From the NCBI RefSeq assembly GCF_900110025.1, contig NZ_FOCE01000001.1, positions 475,382 through 539,381 of the forward strand: a DNA stretch of 64,000 nucleotides, in the 5' to 3' direction. Each line of letters starts with the position of its first letter. Position 1 is the first letter of the stretch. Origin of the DNA: Gemmobacter aquatilis (GTDB lineage: Bacteria; Pseudomonadota; Alphaproteobacteria; Rhodobacterales; Rhodobacteraceae). The position numbers were made by a program, and so were the translations under genes. The notes beneath the pieces are model-generated. The model ran no database searches, had not been told where the DNA came from, and was given only the letters and a program-made list of their open reading frames with translations. Of the stretch, positions 35,424 through 44,186 are shown one piece after another.

Positions 35424-36638
35424 TCAGCCATAGGTGCGGCGATCCTCGATCACCTTGCCGTCATTGGGCAGGGTGCCGGGGGTCACGATCTCCACCTTGC
35501 CGCGCAGTTTCAGCACCTCCAGCACCGAGCCTTCATAGAGCGCCGGGTTGGACGCGCGGCTTTCCACCTGCACCGTCATCGCATCCATCTCGCCCTCGCG
35601 CGTGGCGATGACGCGGGCGCGGGCAACCTCTTCGTGGCGCGCCACGAATTCCGCCACCTGTTCGGGGCGCACGAACATGCCCTTGATCTTGGTGGTCTGA
35701 TCCGCCCGGCCCAGCCAGCCGCGAATCCGCAGATTGGTGCGCCCGCAGGGCGATTGCCCCGGCATCAGCGCCGACAGATCGCCGGTGGCAAAGCGCACCA
35801 GCGGGTAATCGCGGTTCAGCGTGGTCACCACCACCTCGCCCACTTCGCCCATCGGCACCGGAATCCCGGTGCCGGGGCGCACGATTTCCACCACCACGCC
35901 CTCGTCGAGGATCATCCCCTCCATCGCCTCGGATTCGTAGGCGATATTGCCCAGATCCGCCGTGGCATAGCATTGCAGCGTCAGGATGCCGCGATCCGCA
36001 TATTCGCGGCGCAGACTGGGGAACAGCGCGCCGCCGCCCACCGCCGCGCGGGTAAAGCGCAGCCGCTCGCCCAGTTCATCCGCACGATCCAGAATCACCT
36101 TCAGGTAATCCGGTGTGCCGCAATAGGCGGTGGTGCCGATATCCACCGCGGCGCGCACCTGCAGATCGGTCTGCCCGGTGCCCGCAGGCAGCACCGCCGC
36201 CCCCACCGCCCGCGCGCCGGATTCAAAGATCATCCCGGCAGGCGTCAGGTGATAGCCAAAGCAGTTCTGCACGATGTCCCCCGGCCCCACGCCGCAGGCA
36301 TGCAGAAACCGCCCCATCCGCCACCAATCCTGCCCCATGCCGCCGATCTCGTAGATCGGCCCCGGCGACTGGAACACATGGTCATAGCGCCCGCCCGCAG
36401 GCAGAAAGCCCCCCAGCGGCGGATGCGCCTTCTGCGCCGCACTCAGATCGGCCTTGCGGATCACCGGCAACCCCGCCAGCGCCGCCGCCGAAGTGATCGC
36501 CGCCGCCTCCACCCCCGCCAGACTGACCGCCATCGCCGGGCTGGTCTGCGCATGGGCGATCAGCCGCGGCAGATCGCGCGCCAGATCCGCCTCACGCTGA
36601 TCGGCAGAGCGGGTTTCCAAAGCATCGAAATGCGTCAT
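35424..36638 (-). CDS. PaaK-like (phenylacetate-CoA ligase family) protein, P-loop degenerate
   Basis: 404 residues. It keeps the PaaK layout: LPVIRKADL near the N-terminus, CYATADLGNIAYES, RDYPLVRFATGDLSAL, GWLGRADQTTKIKGMFVRP and the C-terminal catalytic lysine in GKVIEDRR. The glycine-rich ATP-phosphate loop, normally SSGTTGKP, reads HVFQSPGPIYE, so ordinary adenylation is doubtful. It is last in the leftward transporter locus, 14 nt after the LivF-type gene, and may help to activate or bind the imported acid. Related proteins next to Liv-type transporters occur in other proteobacteria. Confidence 0.75.
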   Translation of the reverse strand: MTHFDALETRSADQREADLARDLPRLIAHAQTSPAMAVSLAGVEAAAITSAAALAGLPVIRKADLSAAQKAHPPLGGFLPAGGRYDHVFQSPGPIYEIGGMGQDWWRMGRFLHACGVGPGDIVQNCFGYHLTPAGMIFESGARAVGAAVLPAGTGQTDLQVRAAVDIGTTAYCGTPDYLKVILDRADELGERLRFTRAAVGGGALFPSLRREYADRGILTLQCYATADLGNIAYESEAMEGMILDEGVVVEIVRPGTGIPVPMGEVGEVVVTTLNRDYPLVRFATGDLSALMPGQSPCGRTNLRIRGWLGRADQTTKIKGMFVRPEQVAEFVARHEEVARARVIATREGEMDAMTVQVESRASNPALYEGSVLEVLKLRGKVEIVTPGTLPNDGKVIEDRRTYG

Positions 36639-36652
36639 GGCCCTGCCCTCCC

Positions 36653-37489
36653 TCATGCCAGCCACCGCTTGCGGCGGCGATAGGACCGCACGTCGCGGAA
36701 CGACTTGCGCCCCTTGTCCGACATGCCGAGGTAGAATTCCTTCACATCCGGGTTCTCGCGCAGTTCCTGCGCGCTGCCCTCCATCACCACCCGGCCGCTT
36801 TCCAGAATATAGCCGGTATGGGCATAGCGCAGCGCCACATTGGTGTTCTGTTCCGCCAGCAGGAAGGTCACGCCCTCGCCCGCATTCACCGCGCGCACGA
36901 TCTCGAAGATCTGCTCCACCAGTTGCGGCGCCAGCCCCATCGAAGGCTCGTCCAGCAGGATCATTTCCGGCCGCGACATCAGCGCGCGCCCCATGGCAAC
37001 CATCTGCTGCTCGCCGCCCGAGGTATAGCCGGCCTGGCTCTTGCGCCGCTCGCGCAGGCGCGGGAAGTAATTGTAGACCATCTCCAGATCGGCCGCGATC
37101 GCGCCCTTGCCATCGGTGCGCGTATAGGCGCCGGTCAGCAGGTTGTCCTCCACCGTCAGGTGTTCAAAGCAGTGCCGCCCCTCCATCACCTGAATCACCC
37201 CGCGCTTCACCAGCTCCGACGGGTTCAGATCCTGCACCCGGTCGCCGCGATACAGGATCGAGCCTTTGGTCACCGCGCCGCGTTCCGAATGCAGCAGGTT
37301 CGACACCGCCTTCAGCGTGGTCGTCTTGCCCGCACCATTGCCGCCCAGCAGCGCGGTGATGCCGCCTTTCGGCACGCTCAGGCTCACGCCTTTCAGCACG
37401 AGGATCACATGGTTGTAGATCACCTCGATATTGTTGACCTCCAGCAGGGTCTCGCCCGGGCGGTCGGAAAATTGGGTCGCATCAAGCAT
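36653..37489 (-). CDS. Branched-chain-type ABC transporter ATP-binding protein (LivF-like)
   Basis: 278 residues. Walker A GGNGAGKTT, signature TSGGEQQMVAMGRAL, Walker B MILLDEPSMGLAP and the LLAEQNTNVALR H-loop-replacement typical of LivF. The C-terminus has an extra basic tail (RSYRRRKRWLA) beyond LivF. It energises uptake through the two permeases. A stem-loop (37517-37538) separates it from the binding-protein gene upstream. Confidence 0.92.
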   Translation of the reverse strand: MLDATQFSDRPGETLLEVNNIEVIYNHVILVLKGVSLSVPKGGITALLGGNGAGKTTTLKAVSNLLHSERGAVTKGSILYRGDRVQDLNPSELVKRGVIQVMEGRHCFEHLTVEDNLLTGAYTRTDGKGAIAADLEMVYNYFPRLRERRKSQAGYTSGGEQQMVAMGRALMSRPEMILLDEPSMGLAPQLVEQIFEIVRAVNAGEGVTFLLAEQNTNVALRYAHTGYILESGRVVMEGSAQELRENPDVKEFYLGMSDKGRKSFRDVRSYRRRKRWLA

Positions 37490-37516
37490 GGCTCTGGCCT
37501 CTGGGCGCGTGTGGGA

Positions 37517-37538
37517 GAGGCCCCCCGAAAGGGGCCTC
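37517..37538 (-). other. Stem-loop between binding-protein and LivF-type genes
   Basis: 8-bp perfect stem GAGGCCCC/GGGGCCTC with a 6-nt loop, without a T-run. Its place right after the binding-protein stop fits an mRNA processing or stability hairpin that lets the binding protein be made in excess over the membrane parts. Confidence 0.5.
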
Positions 37539-37547
37539 CGGTCCGTC

Positions 37548-38837
37548 TCAGTTGCAGCGTTCGGTGATCTTGTTTTCGGCGGCGAAGGCAGCCGAATCCT
37601 CCATCACCAGCGGCACCAGCACCTCGTCATCCGGGGCGATGAACGGCGTCACGAGGTTCCACTTCTTCGCCGCCGCATCCCATTGCTGGATCATCGCAGC
37701 CCCCGGCCCACCGTGATCGGCGCAAGAGGCCGCGAAGGGCTGGCCGAAATTCGGCAGGCCCAATTCGGCCATCCGCGCTTCGGTGATTTCCAGTTGCTCG
37801 AACCCGTCGCGCACCTGCTTGGCATTCACCGCCGCGGTGCCGTGGATTTCCTGCGCCTTGCGGATCGCCTCGGCGATCACCATCGCCGCATACATGCCGC
37901 GCGAATAGATGACCGAGCCTTCCTGATCGCCCGCGCCGCTGGCCTTGCCCGCGTCATAGACATATTTCTTCAGGTCGGCATAAACCGGGTAATCCATCCC
38001 CACGCCGTGCATGGTCAGCGATTTGTAGCCATTGGCGCCATCGCCCGCCGGCATCACGTCATTTTCAGACCCCGACCACCAGATGCCGATGAAATTCTCC
38101 ATCGGGAAACGGATGTTGGCGGCTTCCTGAATGGCGACAGAGTTCATCACCCCCCAGCCCCAGAACAGCACATAATCCGGCTTGTCGCGGCGCACCTGCA
38201 ACCACTGGCTCTTCTGCTCCTGGCCGGGGCTGTCGATCGGCAGTTCGGCCAGCGTGAAACCATGCTTCTTGGCCAGTTCCTGCAGCGTGCGGATCGGTTC
38301 CTTGCCATAGGCCGAGTTGTGATACAGCAGTGCCACCTTCTTGCCGTTCAGATCGCCGCCATTCATCTCCAGCAGGTGCTTCACCGCCACCGAGGCGCCA
38401 TCCCAATAGTTGGCCGGATAGTTGAACACCCATTCAAACACCTTGCCATTGGCCGCCGAGGTGCGCCCGTAGCCGGGGGTGTAAAGCGGGATGCCATCGG
38501 CCGAAACCTTGGGGATCAGCTGATAGGTGATGCCGGTGGACAGCGGGTTGTAGACCAGCGCGCCGGTGCCCTTGGTGGCCTCATAGCACTCCACGCCCTT
38601 CTCGGTGTTATAGGCGGTCTCGCATTCCGGCACCTGCACCTTTTCGCCGCCGATGCCGCCGTCGCGCTCGTTCAGCAGGGTGAAGTAATCGTTGAACCCG
38701 TCAGCATAGGGGATGCCCCCCGCCGCAAAAGGCCCGGTGCGATAGCTCAGGTTCGGCACCACCAGATCGGCCATCGCAGGCGCCGCCGCCGCTGCGGTCA
38801 GGGCCGCCACCGCCAGCATCGTGAAGGTCTTCTTCAT
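37548..38837 (-). CDS. ABC transporter substrate-binding protein (LivJ-type, long)
   Basis: 429 residues with a signal peptide (MKKTFTMLAV..., cleavage after AMA at residue 23) and GGGAGGAAC ribosome site. YADGFNDYFTLLNERDGGIGG and ETAYNTEKGVECYEATKG are typical of type I periplasmic binding proteins of the branched-chain amino acid/amide family; two cysteines near residue 60-80 may form a disulfide. It is longer than LivJ and belongs to the group often linked to aromatic or other carboxylate substrates. The bracketing CoA ligases support an acid ligand. Confidence 0.88.
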   Translation of the reverse strand: MKKTFTMLAVAALTAAAAAPAMADLVVPNLSYRTGPFAAGGIPYADGFNDYFTLLNERDGGIGGEKVQVPECETAYNTEKGVECYEATKGTGALVYNPLSTGITYQLIPKVSADGIPLYTPGYGRTSAANGKVFEWVFNYPANYWDGASVAVKHLLEMNGGDLNGKKVALLYHNSAYGKEPIRTLQELAKKHGFTLAELPIDSPGQEQKSQWLQVRRDKPDYVLFWGWGVMNSVAIQEAANIRFPMENFIGIWWSGSENDVMPAGDGANGYKSLTMHGVGMDYPVYADLKKYVYDAGKASGAGDQEGSVIYSRGMYAAMVIAEAIRKAQEIHGTAAVNAKQVRDGFEQLEITEARMAELGLPNFGQPFAASCADHGGPGAAMIQQWDAAAKKWNLVTPFIAPDDEVLVPLVMEDSAAFAAENKITERCN

Positions 38838-38916
38838 TCTCGTTCCTCCCGTTTGGTCTTGTTGCGCCGCGCGCGCCTCCCGCCCGCGCAGCCATCTCCC
38901 GTCCTCCGGCCCCACC

Positions 38917-39993
38917 TCAATGCGGGAAGGGCCAGAGCCTCAGCTTCTCCTTCGCCACCCGCCAAAGCTGTGCCAGCCCATGCGGTTCAAGGATCAGAAA
39001 GACGATGATCAGCGCGCCGACGATCATCAGTTCCACATGCGCCGCCAGATCGGTGGGCCAGCCCATCCCCTCCACCAGCACGTTCTTCAGCAGCACCGGC
39101 AACAGCACCAGAAACGCCGCCCCGGCAAAGCTGCCGAACAGGCTGCCCAGGCCGCCGATGATCACCATGAACAGGATCAGAAAGCTTTTCTGGATGCCGA
39201 AAGCCTCGCCCACCTCCGCAGCCCCCAGATAGACGGCGAAGAACAGCGCCCCCGCGACCCCGATGAAGAACGAACTCACCGCAAAGGCCGACAGTTTGGT
39301 GGTCAGCGGGTTCACCCCGATGATCTCGGCGGCGATGTCCATGTCGCGGATCGCCATCCATTTGCGCCCCACCGTGCCGCGCGTCAGATTGCGCGCCAGC
39401 CAGGCCAGCAGGAACAGCACCACCGCACAGAACAGATACTTGGCCCAGGCCGGCGTATTCGCCCCGGTCACCGCGATGCCGAACATCGTGCGCTCCGGCG
39501 CGGTGATCTGCCCCGAGGCCGAATAGTTGTAAAACCACGGCACCTTGTTGAACAGCCAGACAAGGAAGAACTGCGCGGCCAGCGTTGCCACCGCCAGATA
39601 GAACCCCTTGATCCGCAGGCTGGGCAGGCCGAACAGCACGCCCACCCCCGCCGTCACCGCCCCGGCCAGCAGCACATCCACCAGGATCGGCATCCCCGGA
39701 AACGCGGTCATCAGCTTGTAGCAGGCATAGGCCCCCACCGCCATGAACCCGCCCGTGCCCAATGACACCTGCCCGCAATAGCCCGTCAGGATATTCAGCC
39801 CGATCGCCGCAATCGCATAGATCAGGAAGGGCACGAACACCGCATTGGCCCAGTAATCATTGATGACAAACGGGATGATCCCGAAGCCGATCACCAGCAC
39901 CGCATAATAGCGCATCCGGTCGAACTTGATCGGAAAGGTCTGGCTGTCATCCACATAGGAGGTCTTGAACTCCCCCGCCTCACGATAAAACAT
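38917..39993 (-). CDS. Branched-chain-type ABC transporter permease (LivM-like)
   Basis: 358 residues, mostly hydrophobic. It shows the LivM core: LNILTGYCGQVSLGTGGFMAVGAYA, and the EAA-like loop GRKWMAIRDMDIAAEIIGVN, followed by FIGVAGALFFAVYLG. The N-terminal 25 residues are polar (TSYVDDSQTFPIKFDRM). It forms the inner-membrane channel with the LivH-like permease upstream; repeat copy E lies between them. Confidence 0.92.
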   Translation of the reverse strand: MFYREAGEFKTSYVDDSQTFPIKFDRMRYYAVLVIGFGIIPFVINDYWANAVFVPFLIYAIAAIGLNILTGYCGQVSLGTGGFMAVGAYACYKLMTAFPGMPILVDVLLAGAVTAGVGVLFGLPSLRIKGFYLAVATLAAQFFLVWLFNKVPWFYNYSASGQITAPERTMFGIAVTGANTPAWAKYLFCAVVLFLLAWLARNLTRGTVGRKWMAIRDMDIAAEIIGVNPLTTKLSAFAVSSFFIGVAGALFFAVYLGAAEVGEAFGIQKSFLILFMVIIGGLGSLFGSFAGAAFLVLLPVLLKNVLVEGMGWPTDLAAHVELMIVGALIIVFLILEPHGLAQLWRVAKEKLRLWPFPH

Positions 39994-40018
39994 CAGCCTC
40001 GCCCTCCCGCCTTCTTCA

Positions 40019-40095
40019 TTTCATCTTGGCAAAAATATCCCGGGGGTCGCCAATTGTGCGCCATTGGTTCAAGCCCAATTGGCGACGGGGCTGGC
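40019..40095 (-). repeat. Dispersed hairpin-TATTT element, copy E (long stem)
   Basis: On the minus strand a G/C-rich outer arm is followed by an 11-bp perfect inverted repeat (GTCGCCAATTG at 40046-40056 with its complement at 40076-40086, 19-nt loop), then CCCCCGGGATATTTTTGCC and tail AAGATGAA. It sits in the 133-bp gap after the LivH-like gene and points toward the LivM-like gene. It has the longest stem of the seven copies. Confidence 0.62.
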
Positions 40096-40126
40096 CCCCA
40101 ATCCGTTGTCAGCCACACGCGCATCC

Positions 40127-41113
40127 TCAAACCCTCTCGATGATGCGCTCGCCAAACAGCCCCTGCGGCCGGAAGACGAGGAAGACCAGCGCCAGCACAT
40201 AGGCAAACCAGTTCTCGGTCGCGCCGCCGATCATCGGGCCGGCGAAGAACTCGAACAGCTTCTCGCCCATGCCGATGATCAGCCCGCCGACAATCGCGCC
40301 GGGGATCGAGGTGAAGCCGCCCAGCATCAGCACCGGCAGCGCCTTCAGCGCGATCAGGCTCAGGCTGAACTGCACGCCGGATTTCGACCCCCACATGATC
40401 CCGGCCACCAGCGCCACGAACCCGGCAATCGACCAGACCAGCACCCAGACAAAGCGCAGCGAGATGCCGACCGACAGCGCCGCCTGATGGTCATCCGCCA
40501 CCGCCCGCAGCGCCCGGCCGTATTTGGTATATTGCGAAAAGGCCGTCAGGGCCGCCACCAGCGCCGTCGCCACCACGGCGGCCACGATGTCCAGCCGGTC
40601 GATGAAGAAGCCATAGCCGAACAGGTTGAAGGTGAAGGTGTCGATCATTTCCGAAATGCCCTGCGGCAGCCCGACATCCAGCTTCTTGATGTCGGCGCCC
40701 CACATCACATCGCCCAGACCCTCCAGGAAATAGGCCAGACCAATGGTCGCCATGAACAGGATGATCGGCGCCTGATTGACCAGATGTTTCAGGATCAGCC
40801 GCTCGATCAGGATCGCCAGCCCCACCATCACCAGCGCCGTCAGCGCAATCGCCACCAGCCCCGGCAGTTGCCAGCCGAAGTGGTGCAGGTCGGTGCCGAA
40901 GATCGCGTTGATCACATGGGCAAACGGCACCTGCCCCTGTTGCAGCCCGACCAGCGTCAGCGCGGCGAACAGCGCCAGCACGCCCTGCGCATAGTTGAAG
41001 ATGCCGCTCGCCTTGAAGATCAGCACGAAACCCAGCGCGACCAGCGCATACATGATCCCCGCCATGAGGCCGTTGAGCGAGACCTCCATCGCGTAAAGCA
41101 GTTGTTCAGGCAT
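40127..41113 (-). CDS. Branched-chain-type ABC transporter permease (LivH-like)
   Basis: 328 residues. NGLMAGIMYALVALGFVLIFKASGIFNYAQG is split over the first two helices, and the EAA-like loop is YTKYGRALRAVADDHQAALSVGI; both are LivH hallmarks. The C-terminal FRPQGLFGERIIERV is also typical. A GGGAGG site precedes the start. Three 11-bp G-rich repeats lie in the leader between it and the LivG-like gene. Confidence 0.92.
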   Translation of the reverse strand: MPEQLLYAMEVSLNGLMAGIMYALVALGFVLIFKASGIFNYAQGVLALFAALTLVGLQQGQVPFAHVINAIFGTDLHHFGWQLPGLVAIALTALVMVGLAILIERLILKHLVNQAPIILFMATIGLAYFLEGLGDVMWGADIKKLDVGLPQGISEMIDTFTFNLFGYGFFIDRLDIVAAVVATALVAALTAFSQYTKYGRALRAVADDHQAALSVGISLRFVWVLVWSIAGFVALVAGIMWGSKSGVQFSLSLIALKALPVLMLGGFTSIPGAIVGGLIIGMGEKLFEFFAGPMIGGATENWFAYVLALVFLVFRPQGLFGERIIERV

Positions 41114-41139
41114 GATCCGCCTCCCGGAATTTGCACGAC

Positions 41140-41172
41140 AGGGGGTGTACGGGGGGTGTACGGGGGGTGCAC
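41140..41172 (-). repeat. Three tandem 11-bp repeats in the LivH leader
   Basis: AGGGGGTGTAC, GGGGGGTGTAC and GGGGGGTGCAC follow each other directly in the 89-bp gap between the LivG-like and LivH-like genes. A period close to one helical turn puts the GTRCAC half-sites on the same DNA face. It could be a protein-binding array or simply slippage. Confidence 0.55.
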
Positions 41173-41202
41173 GTCTGGCACCGGGGCATTTCTGGCCATA
41201 GA

Positions 41203-42024
41203 TCAGTCATGGGCCACCCCCAGATAGGCGTTGATCACGTCCTGATTGTTGCGCACCTCGTCCGGCGTGCCGTCGCCGATCTTCTTGCCGTAATCCATCA
41301 CCACCACCCGGTCGCTCAGGTCCATCACCACGCCCATGTCATGTTCGATCAGGGCAATCGTGGTTCCGAATTCGTCGTTCACATCCAGGATGAAGCGGCA
41401 CATGTCCTCTTTCTCCTCGACGTTCATCCCCGCCATCGGCTCGTCCAGCAGCAGCAGCTTCGGCTCGGCGGCCAGCGCGCGCGCCAGCTCCACCCGCTTT
41501 TTCAACCCATAGGGCAGACGCCCCACCGGGGTCTTGCGGATGTCCTGAATCTCAAGAAAATCAATGACTTTCTCAACCTTCTCGCGGTGCGCCGTCTCTT
41601 CTTTCTGCGCCCGGCCCCACCACATCGCCTGCTGAAAAAGCCCGGTTTTCATCAGCGTCAGCCGCCCGGTCATGATGTTGTCCAGCACCGACATGCCCTC
41701 GAACAGCGCGATGTTCTGGAAGGTGCGGGCAATGCCCTGCTGCGCCACCTCATAGGGTTTCATCGGCGCCCGGCGCTGCCCGTGAAACCAGACCTCGCCC
41801 TCCTGCGGCACATAGAAGCCACTGATCACGTTGAGCATCGACGATTTTCCCGCGCCATTCGGCCCGATGATCGCCCGGATCTCCCCCTCGCGGATGTCGA
41901 ACGAGATGTCGGTGATCGCCTTCACCCCCCCGAACCGCAGGGTGATGTTCTTCATCTCCATCATCACGCCGCCGATCTTGCGACCGTCCGCGGTGGTGTA
42001 ACCCTCTGAATTCATGGCATTCAT
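41203..42024 (-). CDS. Branched-chain-type ABC transporter ATP-binding protein (LivG-like)
   Basis: 273 residues. Walker A GPNGAGKSS, signature region LPYGLKKRVELARAL (a degenerate LSGG, usual in this CoA-ligase-linked subgroup), Walker B LLLLDEPMAGMN and the H-loop ALIEHDMG. There is a 20-residue polar N-terminal extension; internal Met residues at 20-22 are possible starts, but the first ATG overlaps the ligase stop (ATGA) and is preferred. Confidence 0.9.
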   Translation of the reverse strand: MNAMNSEGYTTADGRKIGGVMMEMKNITLRFGGVKAITDISFDIREGEIRAIIGPNGAGKSSMLNVISGFYVPQEGEVWFHGQRRAPMKPYEVAQQGIARTFQNIALFEGMSVLDNIMTGRLTLMKTGLFQQAMWWGRAQKEETAHREKVEKVIDFLEIQDIRKTPVGRLPYGLKKRVELARALAAEPKLLLLDEPMAGMNVEEKEDMCRFILDVNDEFGTTIALIEHDMGVVMDLSDRVVVMDYGKKIGDGTPDEVRNNQDVINAYLGVAHD

Positions 42025-43991
42025 GCTGCCACCCTCCGGCTTGCATCCGGCGCCACGGCCACATCCATCAGCTTCAGCGTCGCCTTGATCGCGCCCTTGC
42101 GGCCGTCTTCATAGGTCACTTCGGTTTCTGTATACACGCTGTCCCGCCCGTCATAGAGCGCGGCAATCAGATCCGCGAACTTGTCCTCGATCACCTTGCG
42201 GCGCACCTTGCGGGTGCGGGTCATCTCGCCGTCATCCGCATCCAACTCCTTGTGAAGAATAAGGAATCTGTGGATCTGACAGCCCGCGAGCATCGGGTCT
42301 TCGGCGACCGAGCGGTTCACCTCCTCCACATGCGCCTTGATCATGTCATAGACGCGCGGATGCCCGGCCAGTTCCTGATAGCTGGAATAGGCGATGTTGT
42401 TGCGCTCCGCCCAGTTGCCCACCGCCGTCAGGTCGATGTTGATAAAGGCGGTGCAGCGGTCGCGGCCATTGCCAAACACCACCGCCTCCAGGATCGAGGG
42501 GTAGAATTTCAGTTTGTTTTCAACATACTTGGGCGCAAACAGCCGCCCGTCGGCCATCTTGCCCACGTCCTTGGCCCGGTCGATGATGCGCAGATGCCCG
42601 GTCTTTTCCTCAAAGAACCCGGCATCGCCGGTCGCCACCCAGCCCTCGGCATCCTTGGTCGAGGCGGTGCTTTCGGCGTTCTTGTAATAGGCCACGAACG
42701 TGCCCGGCCCACGATAGAACACCTCGCCATTCTCGGCGATCCGCACCTCCACCCCCGGGCTTGGCACGCCCACGGTATCGCTGCGCACCTGCCCGTCAGG
42801 CTGCTGGGTGATAAAGACGCTCGCCTCGGTCTGGCCGTAAAGCTGTTTCAGGTTGATGCCCAAAGAGCGATAGAAATCAAAGATTTCCGGCCCGATCGCT
42901 TCGCCCGCCGTATAGCCCACCCGCACCCGGCTGAACCCCAGCGTGTTCTTCAGCGGCCCGTAAACCAGCTTGTCGCCGATCCAGTAAGCCAGCCTGTCGC
43001 CAAGGCTCACCTGCTTGCCGTCCAGAATGTCAGGGCCCACGCGGCGGGCAACCTTCATGTAATGATCGAACATCGCCTTCTTGACGCGCCCGGCATCCTC
43101 CATACGGATCATCACCTGGGTCAACTGCCCTTCAAACACCCGCGGCGGGGCGAAGAAATAGGTCGGCCCGATCTCGCGCAGGTCGGTCATCATCGTGGCA
43201 GCACTTTCGGGGCAGTTCACGCAGAACCCCGTCCAGATCGCCTGCCCGACCGAAAAGATGAAATCCCCCACCCAGGCCATCGGCAGATAGGCCAGCACGT
43301 CATCGCCCGCGCGCAGCTTGTCGAAGCCGGCAGAGCTTTTGGAGGTTTCGATGATATTGCGGTTCGACAGCACAACGCCTTTCGGCTTGCCGGTCGTGCC
43401 CGATGTATACAGCATCACGCAGGTGCTGTCGTAATTCAGCTCGGCAATCCGCGCATCCAGTTCGGCATCAAAGCGGTTGTGGGCAGCCTTGCCCTCGGCC
43501 ACAACATCTGCCAGCGCGTTCATGCGGGAATGGTCGTATTTGCGCATCCCGCGCTTGTCCACATAGACCACCTGGTCGATGTGATGCAGGCGCTCCTGCA
43601 CCTCGATCACCTTGTCGGCCTGTTCCTGATCACCGCAGACCACGAAGCGCGCGCCGCAATGATCCAGCACATAGGTCATCTCGTCGCCGGTCGCGTCCTG
43701 ATACAGCGGCACCGGCACCGCGCCGCACATCTGCGCCGCGATCATCGACCAGTACAGCGCGGGCCGGTTGCGGCCGATCACCGCCACATGGTCGCCCCGC
43801 TCCAGCCCCAGCGCCATCAGGCCCAGGGCAATCGCGCGGATTTCCGCGGCACCTTCGGCCCAGGTCCAGACCTGCCAGATGCCGAATTCCTTTTCGCGCC
43901 AAGCCGGCTGCGCGGCGTAAACCCTTGCATTGCGGGCCAAAAGCGCCGGAATAGAGGTGGGATGCCCCACCTCACCGTCGGTTGCTGCCAT
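42021..43991 (-). CDS. AMP-forming acyl-CoA synthetase (long-chain type)
   Basis: 656 residues. ATP-binding MLYTSGTTGKPKGVVLSNRN, acyl/adenylate motif YGQTEASVF, ATGDAGFFEEKTG and IDRAKDVGKMADGRLFAPK are intact, so it should form acyl-AMP and then acyl-CoA. Size and motifs place it with FadD15-like long-chain or aryl acid ligases. It heads the leftward locus of six further genes (two ATPases, two permeases, binding protein, PaaK-like) and is coupled to the LivG-like gene. The start has GGAGGAAC upstream; longer in-frame extensions antisense to the kinase gene are not real. Confidence 0.92.
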   Translation of the reverse strand: MAATDGEVGHPTSIPALLARNARVYAAQPAWREKEFGIWQVWTWAEGAAEIRAIALGLMALGLERGDHVAVIGRNRPALYWSMIAAQMCGAVPVPLYQDATGDEMTYVLDHCGARFVVCGDQEQADKVIEVQERLHHIDQVVYVDKRGMRKYDHSRMNALADVVAEGKAAHNRFDAELDARIAELNYDSTCVMLYTSGTTGKPKGVVLSNRNIIETSKSSAGFDKLRAGDDVLAYLPMAWVGDFIFSVGQAIWTGFCVNCPESAATMMTDLREIGPTYFFAPPRVFEGQLTQVMIRMEDAGRVKKAMFDHYMKVARRVGPDILDGKQVSLGDRLAYWIGDKLVYGPLKNTLGFSRVRVGYTAGEAIGPEIFDFYRSLGINLKQLYGQTEASVFITQQPDGQVRSDTVGVPSPGVEVRIAENGEVFYRGPGTFVAYYKNAESTASTKDAEGWVATGDAGFFEEKTGHLRIIDRAKDVGKMADGRLFAPKYVENKLKFYPSILEAVVFGNGRDRCTAFINIDLTAVGNWAERNNIAYSSYQELAGHPRVYDMIKAHVEEVNRSVAEDPMLAGCQIHRFLILHKELDADDGEMTRTRKVRRKVIEDKFADLIAALYDGRDSVYTETEVTYEDGRKGAIKATLKLMDVAVAPDASRRVAA

Positions 43992-44186
43992 CAGTGTTCC
44001 TCCCTGCACCCACTTCGGGGCGTCGCGCAGACGGGGTCGATTCTCCCCACGACCATCATCTGCACGCCTAGGGATGACGCCCAATGCTTGCGCGACTTTT
44101 GCCCAATCCTTGCGAATTGTTACCGCCCGCTTTTCCGCTTTCCCGCTGGCGCCACAGGGTGCTAGCGATGGGTCGGGGGGACAGGC

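Noticed and set aside
41140-41172. CRISPR-like repeats
   Set aside because: Units are 11 bp with no spacers and no cas genes nearby.
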